Made by a program: the position numbers and the translations under genes. 64,000 bases of DNA from Sepiola atlantica (taxonomy: Eukaryota; Mollusca; Cephalopoda; Sepiida; Sepiolidae), in contig OY744522.1 of the NCBI GenBank assembly GCA_963556195.1, positions 38,657,763 to 38,721,762 of the forward strand, in the 5' to 3' direction. This document shows, piece by piece, positions 46,181-57,825 of the stretch. Under the pieces are notes generated by a model. That model saw nothing but the letters and a program-made list of their open reading frames with translations, did not search any database and was not told the origin of the DNA. Positions within the stretch are counted from its first letter, which is position 1; every line of letters starts with the position of its first letter.

Positions 46181-46194
46181 ATTATTATTATTTA
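46078..46194. repeat. (TTA)n microsatellite at a LINE 3' end
   Basis: About 110 bp of ATT/TTA, equal to TAA on the LINE's strand, directly beyond the 3' side of the R4/Dong-like copy. Confidence 0.95.
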
Positions 46195-48338
46195 CTCACT
46201 AGGAGTTCTCACACAGGTATTTATAAGTGATTGCTCACTGATAATGCCGGCGGCGTTCCCTTGAGTCTGAGTGGCAACAAGTCTCCCCAGATTTCCAGTA
46301 ATCTCCACCTCTTTCGGGAACCATTGCAAAAGTCTTTGTTCTCTCGCAAAAAGCTCTTTTCATTCGTTTCTCTTTTGCAACGGCAATTGGACTTCTCCGG
46401 GATTTGGGTGGCAATAAGCCTCTCCGAGATCCCAGTTCTCTCCCCACTCTTCCAGTGGAAGTCTGTTAAGTGCTCTCCCTCGGTTTTTCAATCCTATTTT
46501 ACCCTTCCCTACTATTTTGTGTTATATCAGCCGAGGCTGGTTTCATCACATTATTGTTGTTTTGGGTTTTTTTTGGTGGGGGAGCAGTTTATAAAATTTC
46601 TTGCTGTTTAAGTTCCCTTGGGTTCATGTGGTGGCGTTCTTTCTATGTTTTTTTTTTAATTTGCAACTTCTATGTGACTGCTTAGCGTTCGCAATTTATT
46701 TGAGTTGGTTTCCGAATTCGAGGATTTTCCTTAAGATTTCAGCTGTTTTCATCATTGCCGTCCGTTGTATAGTCTAAGTCTCCACTTTAATTCTGCTGAG
46801 ACGGCAAAATCTACGATTTGGTAGTTATTTTCCTTCTTGTTGACTATTATAATATCCGGTTTCTTGGCTTGGATGAAATTATCAGTTTATACTTCCATGT
46901 CCGAGAAGCATTTGTGATTTTTGTTTTCCATTACTGTCTCCGGTTTATGTCTGTACCATTTGTTTACATGTTCAACATGCACTCTTTTGTATAGTTCGCA
47001 GTATACTGCCTTCACCAAACAGTCATGTCTGTTATTGTATTCTTTTGGGGCTAGTTTGCTGCATTCGCTTATTATGTGATTAACCGTTTCATCTCTTTGT
47101 CCACAGTCTGCATTTACTGTTTTCCTACGTTTTGTCTGTTTTTGTTTGATATCGTTTTTTGCTAATTACATTGTTTTGTACAGCTGTCAGTAGCGATTCC
47201 GTTTCCCTGTTAAAGTAACCTCTTTTAGCCATGTCCAGGTGTATTCGTGGGTCTCTTCTCTTATCATTCTTAGGCATCGACCACATAGCTGTTCCTCTTC
47301 ACACTTTACTTTTCTCGTCTTTTCGTTACTCATTTCTCTGCTCGTGTTCATCTTGACGGTGTCTCTTGCTGCAGTTATCAGTATTTCTCTGTTCTGGGTT
47401 ATGTATTTTTCCAATTCTTTTTTTTGTGTGTCATACACACCGTTTTCTATACTAACCAGTTACCTTCCCCATCTCTATTTTTTACGTAGAGTAAGTCAAT
47501 ATCATATTTCGGGTGTAGTTCATTGTACATAGTCATTAGTTTCCTAGTCTTCCGGTCAAGATGCCTAATATATCCTTATCTCAAGCCTATAAATGGACCA
47601 GAATATCTAATTAATTATACTGCCTAGGTGTTTATTCTGTTTACTATAATATCCACTATATATATTAGTTTCTAAGCATTATATTGTTATTTTCAGATAT
47701 TCAAATATACTCTTTCAAATATACTCTTTCAAATATACTCTTTCAAATATACTCTTTTCAAATATACTCTTTCATTTCTGTTGATTGTATGGTGCCTGCT
47801 TCCAGAATTCCTAGATATTTATAGGTATCATGGTTTCTCTCGTGCTCTCATTTCCTCTTTGTTGGGCAGTTTTTCACGTTTCATTTCTAGAAATGCACAC
47901 TTTTCCATTCCGAATTCAATTTGAATGTCTTGACTAGAGATTCTGGTCGTGTTTATCAGCTGTGCCAGTTCTTTTTTGCTGTTTGCAAATAGCTTGAGGT
48001 TGTCTATATACAGAAGGTGCTGTATTCTTTCTGTGCCTGCAAACTTGTATCCGGCATCAAATTTCCTTAGTATATTCTTAAGCGGCATCATGTCTATTAT
48101 AATCGGTACTGCTGATAGAGAGTCTCTTTGGAATATGCCTTTCTGTAACTCAGCCAGGTGTGGTCCTTCAGCTTGCTGTTCCAGTTTCGATGTTCTCATT
48201 GCTTTTTTAATAAACTTACTAATTTTTCCGGGTATCTTTCTACATCCTTAAGCATCTTGCTTGAACGTTTCTGTTGTAGGATTTCTGGTAGTCGATCCAT
48301 GCCATGGCTACGTTCATTTATCTGTTTTTCACTTGTTA
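46195..48338 (-). mobile_element. R4/Dong-like LINE, copy 1, 5'-truncated
   Basis: Minus-strand order: RT (VAMAWIDYQKSYNRN near 48310, AMRTSKLEQQAEGP, GIFQRDSLSAVPIIIDMMPL, HLLYIDNLKLFANSKKELAQ), thumb and connection (IREETHEYTWTWLKE), Cys/His (DCGQRDETVNHIISECSKLA), restriction-like endonuclease (KPDIIIVNKKEN, YQIVDFAVSAEL), then a 3' region to 46195. It is 5'-truncated where the Helitron at 48339 begins. Confidence 0.8.
46740..48300 (-). pseudogene. R4/Dong-like RT and restriction-like endonuclease, broken
   Basis: RT synthesises element DNA at a nick made by its C-terminal nuclease. The active-site box is YIDN where YMDD or YADD is usual (copy 3 has YMDD), so this copy would be inactive. 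LIDTTRISSQDIQIEFGMEKC-type sequence follows. After a gap with frameshifts (47460-47830, including a 14-bp AAATATACTCTTTC repeat at 47694-47772), the frame MYDTQKKELEKYITQNREIL continues to 47187. The Cys/His region and PD-X-VDF nuclease motif are at 47130-46790. At least one stop separates FSDMEV from TDNFIQAKKPD. Confidence 0.78.
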
Positions 48339-48811
48339 TCTATATAATAATACGATTGCGTGTGTGTTCGTGTGCAACGCTTACATCTAAAGCTCTGCGC
48401 ATGCGTGCTATACCTAGATTTGGAAAAACATTCAAGTCACCTAATTTTTGTCGTATTTCAAGTATTTCCCTTTGGCGCAACGGTTAGCGACGTAGGATTT
48501 TGACGTCGGCCCGACGGCTTTATAGTTCTATCCCAACCAACCTCTAAGATTTCTTTTACTACATCTAAGCGAGGGGTAGCGAGAGTAGGGAGGGGACAAC
48601 CGGGAAGACATATATTAATACGATAGCGTGTGTGTTATTTTATGTGTCACGCTTACATCAAAAGCAACGACCTCCCGAATCTTTGTATGCTACTCATGAA
48701 TTGGAGCCAAATCTAATCTATCTAAAGCATTTACAAAGTAATGTATAGGTTACGAACAAGATAATTAGTATTGAAAACATAATTTCCTGTAATTAACACG
48801 GGCCTCGCTAG
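48339..48811 (+). mobile_element. Non-autonomous Helitron, intact ends, empty SINE site
   Basis: 5' TCTATATAATAATACGATTG at 48339; 3' CTAG at 48808-48811; preceded by A and followed by T, the Helitron A/T target. It corresponds end to end to 6684-7678 on the opposite strand, but carries one TCATGAATT with no SINE. A ~42-nt block (ATACGATTGCGTGTGTGTTC) is repeated at 48623 inside the element. The tRNA-like A/B boxes are at 48470-48545. Confidence 0.8.
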
Positions 48812-49687
48812 TTGTTATTATTATGTTTAATAATCTAATATAATGGAGATTATGTAACTATCTGAAGCCGAAACTATATTATTAGTTTTAGTCACTCTTT
48901 TTATATCTTCTTATCAGCTCCTATATACCCATTCAAAAACTTTACTAAACATCAGGCGTTTTTCAAATTTACATAATTAATTTGTTTTAAAGCTTATGAA
49001 AAAAATAATATTCGCAAATATACACTCATGATTTGTTTGTTCACATTTCTAGATGTATTTAAAATATTTTCCTCGATGATAATCTTAATAAAAATTATAA
49101 ATAGAATTAATTAAATACATTTTTTTAAAATTTATATAATTGAGTTATGTAAATAAATTAGATTGTAATGGAATATGATGGAACAATATTTGGTTACTTA
49201 CCCTCTGATTATTCGAACGTACAGAAAGTTCTATTTCAAGAAAGAGAGCGAGAGAAAATATATATATAGAGAGAAACATTTTCATGTCAATATCGTCTCA
49301 CTTTAATCCAAGAACTTTTTTACTCTTTGTGAATTTTTTCTGATGATTTTGTAGTGTTGCAGAGACGATATTGACATAGAAATGTTGTTTGGCACAAGAC
49401 AAATGAAACGGACCGCTAAAAATATATCTCACAGAAATTTTAAATTTTGGGAAATGTGAAAAAATAAAAATTAAAATAATGAAATAAAACCATGGTTTTT
49501 GGAATATAATATAAACTGACTTATATTTTGCTCTGTTATCAAAAATTGACAAGCATTGAGCTGAATCTTCAAAGGAGACTACAAAGTAAAAGGATCTGAC
49601 GGTATATGGTAATACATATATTGTCATTAATAATTATTACTGCTCTTCGCAGTGAGCTGGTTATCCGTCCTTTTATCTCCATGAACT
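48812..49687. other. No recognised gene
   Basis: AT-rich; a TATTATTATTATG run at 48814 may be the 5'-side TAA target of LINE copy 1. The rest is unassigned. Confidence 0.45.
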
Positions 49688-51413
49688 ATGTTCACCAAGG
49701 AGGAAATAACATTATCACTAAAGATTATAGCTATTCCAAGCCATGAATCCTACATAGAAGACATGATACAGGCAGTGAACTCGTATATCAAAAGAGTACG
49801 TTGGAAGGTAATCCATCATCACACTTCCGATGAGGATGAGCAGAGAATAAATCAACCGGATATACGTACGGTGGATCCTCCGGAGTACGATATGCCATCA
49901 GATGATTCCGGAAAAACGTACATCAAATTTTATAACATCAAGTCGTGTAAATGTCTATCAGCCCTGAATATTTTGGAAAATTCTGTATAATAACAAACTA
50001 TGGACAAGAAAAAATAGGGAAAATAACTTCGACATTACTATGGGGTACCGGACTCTGCGCAGGTAACTGATTTGGTAGGCCTTTACATCATGAAGGAGCT
50101 CCATAAAGGATTACCACAACAAAGGGTCGGTTTATACAGAGATGACGCTCTATCCTTCATTAACTCTGGCAATAGGTTAGAGAATACCAAGAAGGATATA
50201 CACAATTTAAAAAAAAAGTTGGACCTTAAGGTTGCAATAGACTTAAACCATAAGATAGTTAACTTCCTAGACATCTGCTTAGCCCTAAATAATAGAACAT
50301 ATGAACCATATCATAAACCCAACCAAACTCTCTATTATGTAGATTTTAGTTCTAATAACGCGAGACCCATTAAGAAAGCCATTATACCTAGCATCTGTAA
50401 GAGTATATCAGAACTATCATCTAACGAATCACTATTCAATGAAAATAAAAAATATTATAATGAAGCATTAGCCAGATCTGGAAATACTGAGAAAATAAGC
50501 TACATAAAAGAAAGCTCGGTGAAGCACAATGAGAATTCTGGGGCTCATAGAAATGCACCTCACATATCATGCAACATGGCGATGGGAACTCCCAGAAATA
50601 TCAATAGGAGAATAAATGCTAATAATACGCGGGTTACTGCACATAGTACTACACTTAACACTAGAGGATTAACAAACCCATCATCCGTAGTAAATTTCAC
50701 TAGGAAGAAAACTAGACGTAGAAATTCACTCTGGTTCAACCCTCCTTATGGCTTAAATGTCCTCACTAACATATCTAGACAATTTTACCAAATTATCGAG
50801 AGAAATTTTCTTAGAGATAGTAGACTTGGCAAAGTTATAAATAAAAATACAGTAAAGCTATCCTTTTCAACATCGATAAACTTAACATCAACTATAGTAA
50901 GTTCAAATAACACAAAAATCAAAAAAAGAATAGTAACTTAGATACTAGTACAGTCCAGAACCAGAATAACAGCTCCCAATGTAACTGTAGAAATGTTAAT
51001 GAGTGCCCTCTAGAGGGGAAATGTTTAACTTCAGATATAGTGTATAAGTGTAACGTTATAGAGGAAAACAGAACTAGAACATACATTGGGTCGATGGACT
51101 GTAGTTTTAAGGACAGATTTAGAAACCATATACACTCTTTTAAAGAACCTAATACAAATTCAAAGAAGGTCCATACGACTTTAGCTAAACATGTAAGAGA
51201 ACTAAACAGTAAAATCATACAATACAGCCTAAAATGGTTAATACTACGTAGAGCAGGGAAATAAAGACCTAACAAATCTAAGAGATGCAACCTTTGTATT
51301 CTGGAATCTTACAATATAGTTATGTCTAAAGAAAATTTATTAAATAAAAGACAGGAAGTGATTCAGAACTGTCTACATAGAACCGCATATATCCTATCTC
51401 GTTACAGACCAAT
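49688..51413 (+). pseudogene. Penelope-related RT with GIY-YIG endonuclease, broken
   Basis: An N-terminal block (SYIEDMIQAVNSYIKRVRWK), then an RT motif A remnant (FYNIKS shifting to MSISPEYF near 49930), LWTRKNRENNFDITMG, a frameshift, and SAQVTDLVGLYIMKEL. These are followed by the active box VGLYRDDALSFINSG, VAIDLNHKIVNFLDICLALN, SLWFNPPYGLNVLTN and NKNTVKLSFS. After a stop at 50941 the +1 frame has CNCRNVNECPLEGKCL then IVYKCNV...RTYIGSMDCSFKDRFRNH (GIY-YIG), and a tail SKRCNLCILES to the stop near 51413. The active box is RDD. It belongs to the GIY-YIG RT family widespread in aquatic invertebrates, distinct from the element at 32135. A large part of the N-terminal RT is missing. Confidence 0.75.
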
Positions 51414-52527
51414 ATAAAATACTTGTACTGCCAACCGTTTCATCAGCATGGCCATGAAAGTATCTAAGGTATAGGAATAATATAAGACTATATTGACAAT
51501 ACAAACAATAAACCTAATAGTAGATGACAGAGTACTAATACCTCACTATAAAACATTTAGATATAGAACTCATAACTTATAACTAAAATGACCGAAGCAA
51601 TTAAGCTTATATTTGGCTTATAATAAAAATGGTAAGAGGGCTACATTATGAGAACATCAATAAATAATAGAAATTTTTCTGTTTCTTTTTTATTTTAATC
51701 TGTACTGATTAGTGAGGGAATAGTAACTAGTAAATAGGATATTTCTCTGGTGGGAGTATAAACTAATAATACAATAATCATCTAAAATATAATGCCAAAT
51801 AAATGTTCAATAGATAAAAAAGAACAAAATAAATAAATAGATAAATAAAAAATATATATATGTATGTATATTGTGTGTGCATGTGTGTGTGTGTATTTGG
51901 ATATGTACATATATATTATGTGTGTATGTGTGTATACATGTATATGTGTGTGGAGGTTCTGATGTTGAGTGTGATAGTTCCGATTCGTTTATATTGAGAC
52001 CTTAAGCAATAGAAAAATGCGAACGTATTGAATCTGAACTTCGATGGCCAGCTTGCTTTAATGGAAACCATAAGAAACTATTTGGTATCATATTATTTAA
52101 CACATGTTTTTAGGAGCTTGTAGTGTGTTGAAATACAACTATTTCCGTGGAGACAGTTTGCAGAATTTTGGAAATGTTGTTTGTCGCATTTTGCGTACGG
52201 ATCTCTTAGTATATGTATACAGGTGGGCATATTGATAGATAAGTGTAAGAATACGCACAACCTAATATTAAATATAAGCATACAATAAAAAGGGGGAACT
52301 GGTATGGACAATACTGCCTGTCGGTATTCGCACGGAAATGCGAATTAAATTTAAAACGAAATAATGAGTAACTTTGGGTATTAATGTCCTTTAAATACTT
52401 TTGAATCCTCATAATAGAATAATGAGATTTTTTTAAAAGTCATTTTATATAAAAAAAAAACAAAATAAAATAAATGAAAAAATATATAATGGCCCCCTTA
52501 GATACTTGGAACCATAGTGGTGTGGTA
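51414..52527. other. No recognised gene
   Basis: AT-rich, with a TG/TA-rich patch at 51853-51955. Nothing coding. Confidence 0.5.
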
Positions 52528-52818
52528 GTAGAAAAAATAAATAAGGATGGATTAATTCCTATTTTAGTCACGTTAATTATTTAGAGTGAATTGGAAGTTG
52601 GCATTACTCCTAAACAACCTACTTTTCACTTAATTAAAGTTTTAGAAGAAAAGGAAACACCAAGTTTCATCGTAGAAAAATAAACAAGGATGAATTAATT
52701 CCTATTTTAGTCACGTTAATTATTTAGAGTGAAATGGGTTTTGGCATTATTCTTAAACAACCTATTTTCACTTATTTTAGTTTTTAGGGAAAAAAAATGC
52801 CTAGTTTCATCGTACATG
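52528..52818. repeat. Tandem duplication, ~143-bp unit
   Basis: TTAATTCCTATTTTAGTCAC through GTTTCATCGTA occurs at about 52528-52673 and again at 52672-52818, with small indels and substitutions. Confidence 0.88.
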
Positions 52819-52838
52819 TTATACCGAAGTAATATTTA

Positions 52839-53457
<619 letters not shown>

Positions 53458-53545
53458 AAGAAGTTTCGTTTAGTTCAGTTAGTAGACATCTGGACGCCAA
53501 ACACTGAAGTGTAAGTTTCGAATCTCGCTATGTTTAGCCACCATG
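53458..53545 (+). mobile_element. tRNA-derived SINE head
   Basis: TTTAGTTCAGTTAGTAGACA (A-box-like) and AAGTTTCGAATCTCGC (B-box-like), ~35 nt apart. The body is replaced by the AT array at 53564. Confidence 0.5.
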
Positions 53546-53559
53546 ATAAGTCGTATGTG

Positions 53560-53563
<4 letters not shown>

Positions 53564-53619
<56 letters not shown>
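53564..53619. repeat. (AT)n microsatellite
   Basis: About 56 bp. Confidence 0.95.
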
Positions 53620-53621
<2 letters not shown>

Positions 53622-53753
53622 TATAAATTTTTATTTATACAAACATTATTGGTTACATATGTGCATACATGTTTCGGTTGCACTCTTCGCAGAGAGTCAA
53701 CCTCATCAGACCAAGGATTCAGAGTAATGTTTGTATAAATAAAAATGTATACT
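53620..53753. repeat. Palindrome enclosing a hammerhead
   Basis: The arms at 53620-53648 and 53725-53753 are 29 nt with one mismatch (AGTATAAATTTTTATTTATA and complement). They act as an outer extension of hammerhead stem I. The right side is followed by GCTCTACTTGTTATTGAGCA, which also follows the next palindrome. Confidence 0.92.
53649..53714 (-). ncRNA. Hammerhead ribozyme, complete core, long stems
   Basis: Read on the minus strand: stem I TTGGT (53714-53710), CTGATGA (53709-53703), stem II GGTTG/CAACC extended by ACTCT/AGAGT around a CTGCGA loop with one bulged G (53702-53676), GAA (53675-53673), stem III with six pairs (53672-53655), cleavage base A (53654) after T, and stem I ACCAA (53653-53649). 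All invariant residues are present, and stems II and III are longer than in retrozymes. Confidence 0.87.
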
Positions 53754-53836
53754 TATAAACAGCTCTACTTGTTATTGAGCACTTTTTATAAACACTTGAG
53801 TTTCAACGGATTTACATCCACAGAAACTAATACAAT

Positions 53837-53841
<5 letters not shown>

Positions 53842-53888
<47 letters not shown>

Positions 53889-54055
53889 GATTATTTTTAT
53901 TTACACAGACATGTACAAAATATGCGACACTGGCATGTCGATGTTATTGTAACTCTGTCTGGTGAGATCTCAGTTATATTAGCTGTTGATCGATACCATC
54001 GACATGCCAGTGTCGAAGATTTTGTACATGTCTGTAAATAAAATAATCATATATA
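53842..54055. repeat. AT array plus second palindrome
   Basis: (AT)n at 53842-53884. The arms 53886-53943 and 53997-54053 are complementary over ~55 nt (ACATGTACAAAATATGCGAC against its inverse) around a 53-nt loop. The right flank GCTCTATTTGATATTGAGCA is related to that of the previous palindrome. No hammerhead core was found in the loop. Confidence 0.85.
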
Positions 54056-54135
54056 AAAGCTCTATTTGATATTGAGCACTTTTTATAAACCAGGTAGAAA
54101 TTCTTTGGATTACTACTCTGTGGATGTTTTACCTG

Positions 54136-54186
<51 letters not shown>
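54056..54186. repeat. Flank and (TA)n microsatellite
   Basis: AT array at 54141-54186, directly before a Helitron-like end. Confidence 0.9.
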
Positions 54187-54187
<1 letters not shown>

Positions 54188-54225
54188 TAGCAAAACCTAC
54201 CCGCAATTAATTGGGAATCGGTATA
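54187..54225 (-). mobile_element. Helitron-like 3' terminus
   Basis: CTAG at 54187-54190. On the minus strand it is preceded by CCCAATTAATTGCGGG (hairpin) and 9 nt. The matching 5' end was not located. Confidence 0.5.
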
Positions 54226-54356
54226 GTTAACCAATATATTTGTAACACTAACCCTGAATGCGACTGGCACGTAATTCCCTAAAAGAGTTGACCCCTCCCT
54301 CCCGAAAAAAAATAACGCACAGAATAACGCACACTAACGTTAAATATATATGAAAC

Positions 54357-54800
54357 TGATCCATCACTCTAAATTCTAAAATATGTTTTCCTTCTTTCTA
54401 TTTTCCACGGTGTTCACACGTAATCGCCTAAAAAAGCAGATTATTTATAGGGGGATGAGCGAATTTACACATATTCTATTTTTTAAATCTTACATTTTTT
54501 AACTGCACGTGCTTTTAAAAAAAAATTAAGCAATTGAGTTTAGTTGTGTTATTTTTTCGCTTTAAAATTAAATGAATAGCTTCTTTAAAATTTTCTAAAT
54601 AATAAAACACCTTATTTTTCATGTACAAACAACAATTAAAAGTTTGGGTATTATTGTAGATTAACAACATCAGCTAACCCCCCCCCCAAAAAAAAAAATA
54701 CGATTCTACTTTTTTAGGCGATTACGTGTAGATGCCTAGAAAATCCTGGCGGCAGTAGAAAGCAAAAACAAAATTATTTTAGAATTTAGAATTGGACATC
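54357..54800. repeat. Inverted repeat, ~90-bp arms
   Basis: CACACGTAATCGCCTAAAAA (from 54415) pairs with TTTTTAGGCGATTACGTGTA (from 54711). Pairing extends outward to TCTAAATTCTAAAATA and TATTTTAGAATTTAGA with gaps. Possibly another foldback element. Confidence 0.72.
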
Positions 54801-55857
54801 AGTGTCGCATATAAAGTTGACTTAAAATTACCCTCCATATCCGGACCATTCTAGCGTTTTATGGCACTTAACCATTTTTTTTTGTTGCTATTGGATATAA
54901 ATTATGTGCGTGATTTGGAGGTGCCGGGGTCCATTCCTTTCCGGCGATTACGTGTGGTTTTACGACCTTGCCAGTCGGGTTATGGGTTAGTGTAAAAATA
55001 TATTAGTTAACTGATCTAATAAGTTAGAATGACGCTAAAAAGTAGAATCACATTGTTTAAACTTAGCTGAAGGTGTTAATCTACAAATTTATCAAAGTTT
55101 GTTGTTAAAATTATGGAAGTCTCTGAGTAAAACATTGTTTTAACTATACTCATCCCCAATTAATTGGTGTTTCGATGTAAATATAGTTTGGATAAATAGA
55201 AAAAAAAAACTTTCGCATTTATTCATTTAGAAGACAGAAAAAACTTAAGTTTTAAGAAAATAGAAATCTACTTTTTTATTATTCAAAACGCTGACACGGG
55301 TGGGTAACTTTTCTTTTTGCTTTATTTTTGTAAATATAATCATATTCAATAGTCGTCGTCGTCGTCGAAAACAACAACAAATTTAGATTTAAAGATAAAG
55401 CATATATCTAAAGAAAAATATTGTTAGTTATTGCGTTCTATGCGGAGGGTAATTCTTTTAATAAATTATTCCAGGTAATCCAGTTATTGGTTCGTGTAAA
55501 CACACGCATGCTTAAAATGTGACCGGAAGTTATTCGAATTTCAAAACAATCATTTTGAACGTTCAACTTTTTTCACAAGATCGTTGAAATTAATATTACT
55601 ACTACTAATTATTATAAGATTAATATCAACAAAACTTTTGAATATATATAAGAAAACTGTAAAACGAAAATAGAAATGAATTGTTCTGAATATATTTTTA
55701 TTAGGTGTTTATAAAGTTATTATGCTAATAAAGCATCGGAATGAATGTTTTCGCAGTGTTCATTTGGCTATATATAATGTATTTAGAAAATACGTAAATG
55801 TATAATTAAATTAAATAAACGTAACGTGTTTTGATATAAACATATTTAGGTATTAAT
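54801..55857. other. No recognised gene
   Basis: AT-rich; (GTC)n near 55352. Nothing coding. Confidence 0.5.
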
Positions 55858-55873
55858 AGAAAAATATTCATTT

Positions 55874-55923
<50 letters not shown>

Positions 55924-55937
55924 ATCTAAATGAATAA
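55858..55937. repeat. Foldback around AT array
   Basis: ATATTCATTTAGATATAT and TATCTAAATGAATAAAT flank (AT)n at 55877-55920. Confidence 0.85.
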
Positions 55938-55963
55938 ATGCGAAACATAAATATATATATATA

Positions 55964-57328
55964 CAGGGTGACCCAAAAAAAAACGGGCCCCGACTCTAAT
56001 TAAGCCCTGTTTCTTAGTGTTTCGTCTGAATGAAATGAATTTTTGGTCATAACTAATTTATTATATTCTAAAACATCACATCAAGACACTAGGGTCTTTG
56101 GCCTTTTTTTCTCCGTTCTACAGCATGTGTTCTAGATGGCCTCCACTTAGCTCCGTGCATTTCTTGAAGCGCAGAACAAAGTTGTCCATGACGTTCTTAC
56201 AGACTGAATTAGGAATGGCTCTCATCTCCTCCCTGATGGCTTCCTAGAGTTCCGTGATAGTTCTAGGTTTCGCTGCGTACACTCTGTCCTTAAGATAGCC
56301 CCAAAGGAAGAAATCTGGGGAGCTTAGGTCCGGGCTATGGGGTGGCCACTCAAAATTAGTCTTGAGACTGATCACTCGGCCTCCGAAGTTCTCTTTCAGC
56401 CAATCTCGGGACAGGTTTGAGGTGTGAGAACTTGCTCCGTCTTGCTGGAACCAGAACTTGCTCATGAGCGACGGGTAGAGGGTCTGGAGCTCACTCTTGA
56501 AGGTTTTGAGGACCTCCACATACCGCTCCTTGGTGACTGTCACTGCTGCGCCAGATTCTTCGATGAAGATTGGTCCAATGATGCATCTGACCGAGATTGC
56601 AGCCCACACCGTGCACTTAGGAGAGTGCAATGGCTTGGTGGCTACTTCATTGGGTCTGGAGGACCCCCAGAAGACATTTGTCTTGGAGTTCGCCTTTCCG
56701 TCAAGATGGAAGTGGGCTTCATCTGAGGTCCAAAAGAGGTTAAGGAAACCTGGTGTCTTCTCGATCTTATCGAGCATCTTGACTGCCATAGCCCTCCTCT
56801 GCTTCTTGTCTGAGGCTGTAAGTGTCTGCAGCGTCTGTATTCTGTATGGGTAAGCCCTGATATCGTTCACCAGCACTCTCCTGCAAGTCTTGCGGGAGAT
56901 ACTGAGGGACTGACTTCGCTTACGCACAGAGCTTTCGGACTCTCCTAGAGAGACTCTCTCACACTTTCGACCAGCTCAGCTGTCCGCTTCTTGGGACGCC
57001 TCGAGTGGATTGGACGGTTCTCACTGGCAGCGTTGAGGTTCTCCACGCTTCCATACTTCTCGAAGTGGTCCACCCAGTTCTGAATTCTGCTTTTGGATGG
57101 AGCCTTTTCACATTCGAACTGATGCATGAAACTGTCCTGGGTTTTCTTAAACGAGCCTGTCTTGTAGTAAAATTCAACACAGTGTATTCTTTGTCCCAGC
57201 TCCCACTGAGGTATTGGTGTACTCACGGTTGTTGATTCTGCCATGTCCTGTAAAATAAGGGCAGTCGGTGAATAAATAAAGGAGATATCACATAAAGTGT
57301 ACACGGGGCCCGTTTTTTGGGGGTCACC

Positions 57329-57331
<3 letters not shown>
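55964..57331 (-). mobile_element. Mariner-like transposon, complete ends, defective
   Basis: 1368 bp with ~28-bp TIRs: left CAGGGTGACCCAAAAAAAAA then CGGGCCCCG, right complementary (CGGGGCCCGTTTTTTGGGGG then TCACCCTG). TA flanks both sides (55962-55963, 57332-57333). It sits in AT-repeat DNA that supplies TA targets. The transposase it carries has one frameshift and one nonsense codon. Confidence 0.9.
56118..57244 (-). pseudogene. Mariner-family transposase (DD41D-type spacing), two disabling mutations
   Basis: Start ATG at 57244 (MAESTTVSTPIPQWELGQRI). The N-terminal helix-turn-helix region (FKKTQDSFMHQFECEKAPSK, RIQNWVDHFEKYGSVEN) binds TIRs. A frameshift near 56935-56950 separates it from the catalytic part: first Asp in FWTSDEAHFHLDGK, second in WFQQDGASSHTSN, third in PHSPDLSSPDFFLWGYLK. 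I count 41 residues between the second and third Asp if the last is in SSPDFF. TAG at 56244-56246 interrupts TITEL/EAIREEMRAIPNSV, and the normal stop is at 56118-56120. Length is ~375 codons, near family size. Only two lesions suggest recent activity. Confidence 0.9.

Positions 57332-57334
<3 letters not shown>

Positions 57335-57378
<44 letters not shown>
57335..57378. repeat. (AT)n microsatellite
   Basis: Target array of the mariner insertion. Confidence 0.95.
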
Positions 57379-57383
<5 letters not shown>

Positions 57384-57825
57384 CGCACGCTCCCTTATGG
57401 GTTTTTCTGAAAGTACAGAATGTTATTACTGTAAGTATGAAGGGAAGACATGTTTTATCATTCATGTTTAAAAGTTTAAAAAAAAGCCACCCGACTGTTT
57501 TTATTTCACTCAACAGAAGTTCTATCAAGGGATTTTTTAAAGCGAGAAAAAAAAACAACAAAGGGAGTGGCGTTTCATACGAACGTGGAGACCCTTCAAG
57601 ATTTTGAGGTAATATAGCGAGTGAGCATGACTCATGATTGTAAAGGAGGCAATGCTGAAATTCCTTGCCCACATCGGATTTTTGATCAAATTGTCCGTGA
57701 TTGATAACCCGTAGGTATTATTTAGAACGTCCGTTTGCGATTTGCGGTGGATGAGGATGAGTAAATCCACATTCGAAGAATACACACGCGTAAAAAGAAT
57801 TGAATACTTTCAGTTATCCGTATCG
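57379..57825. other. No recognised gene
   Basis: Nothing seen. Confidence 0.45.

Noticed and set aside
46231..46611. 126-codon plus-strand frame
   Set aside because: It falls in the 3' region of the minus-strand R4/Dong-like LINE and shows no domain or codon pattern.
53882..54055. Hammerhead in the second palindrome (CTGGTGAGATCTC)
   Set aside because: The core is CTGGTGA with no GAAA partner in the loop.
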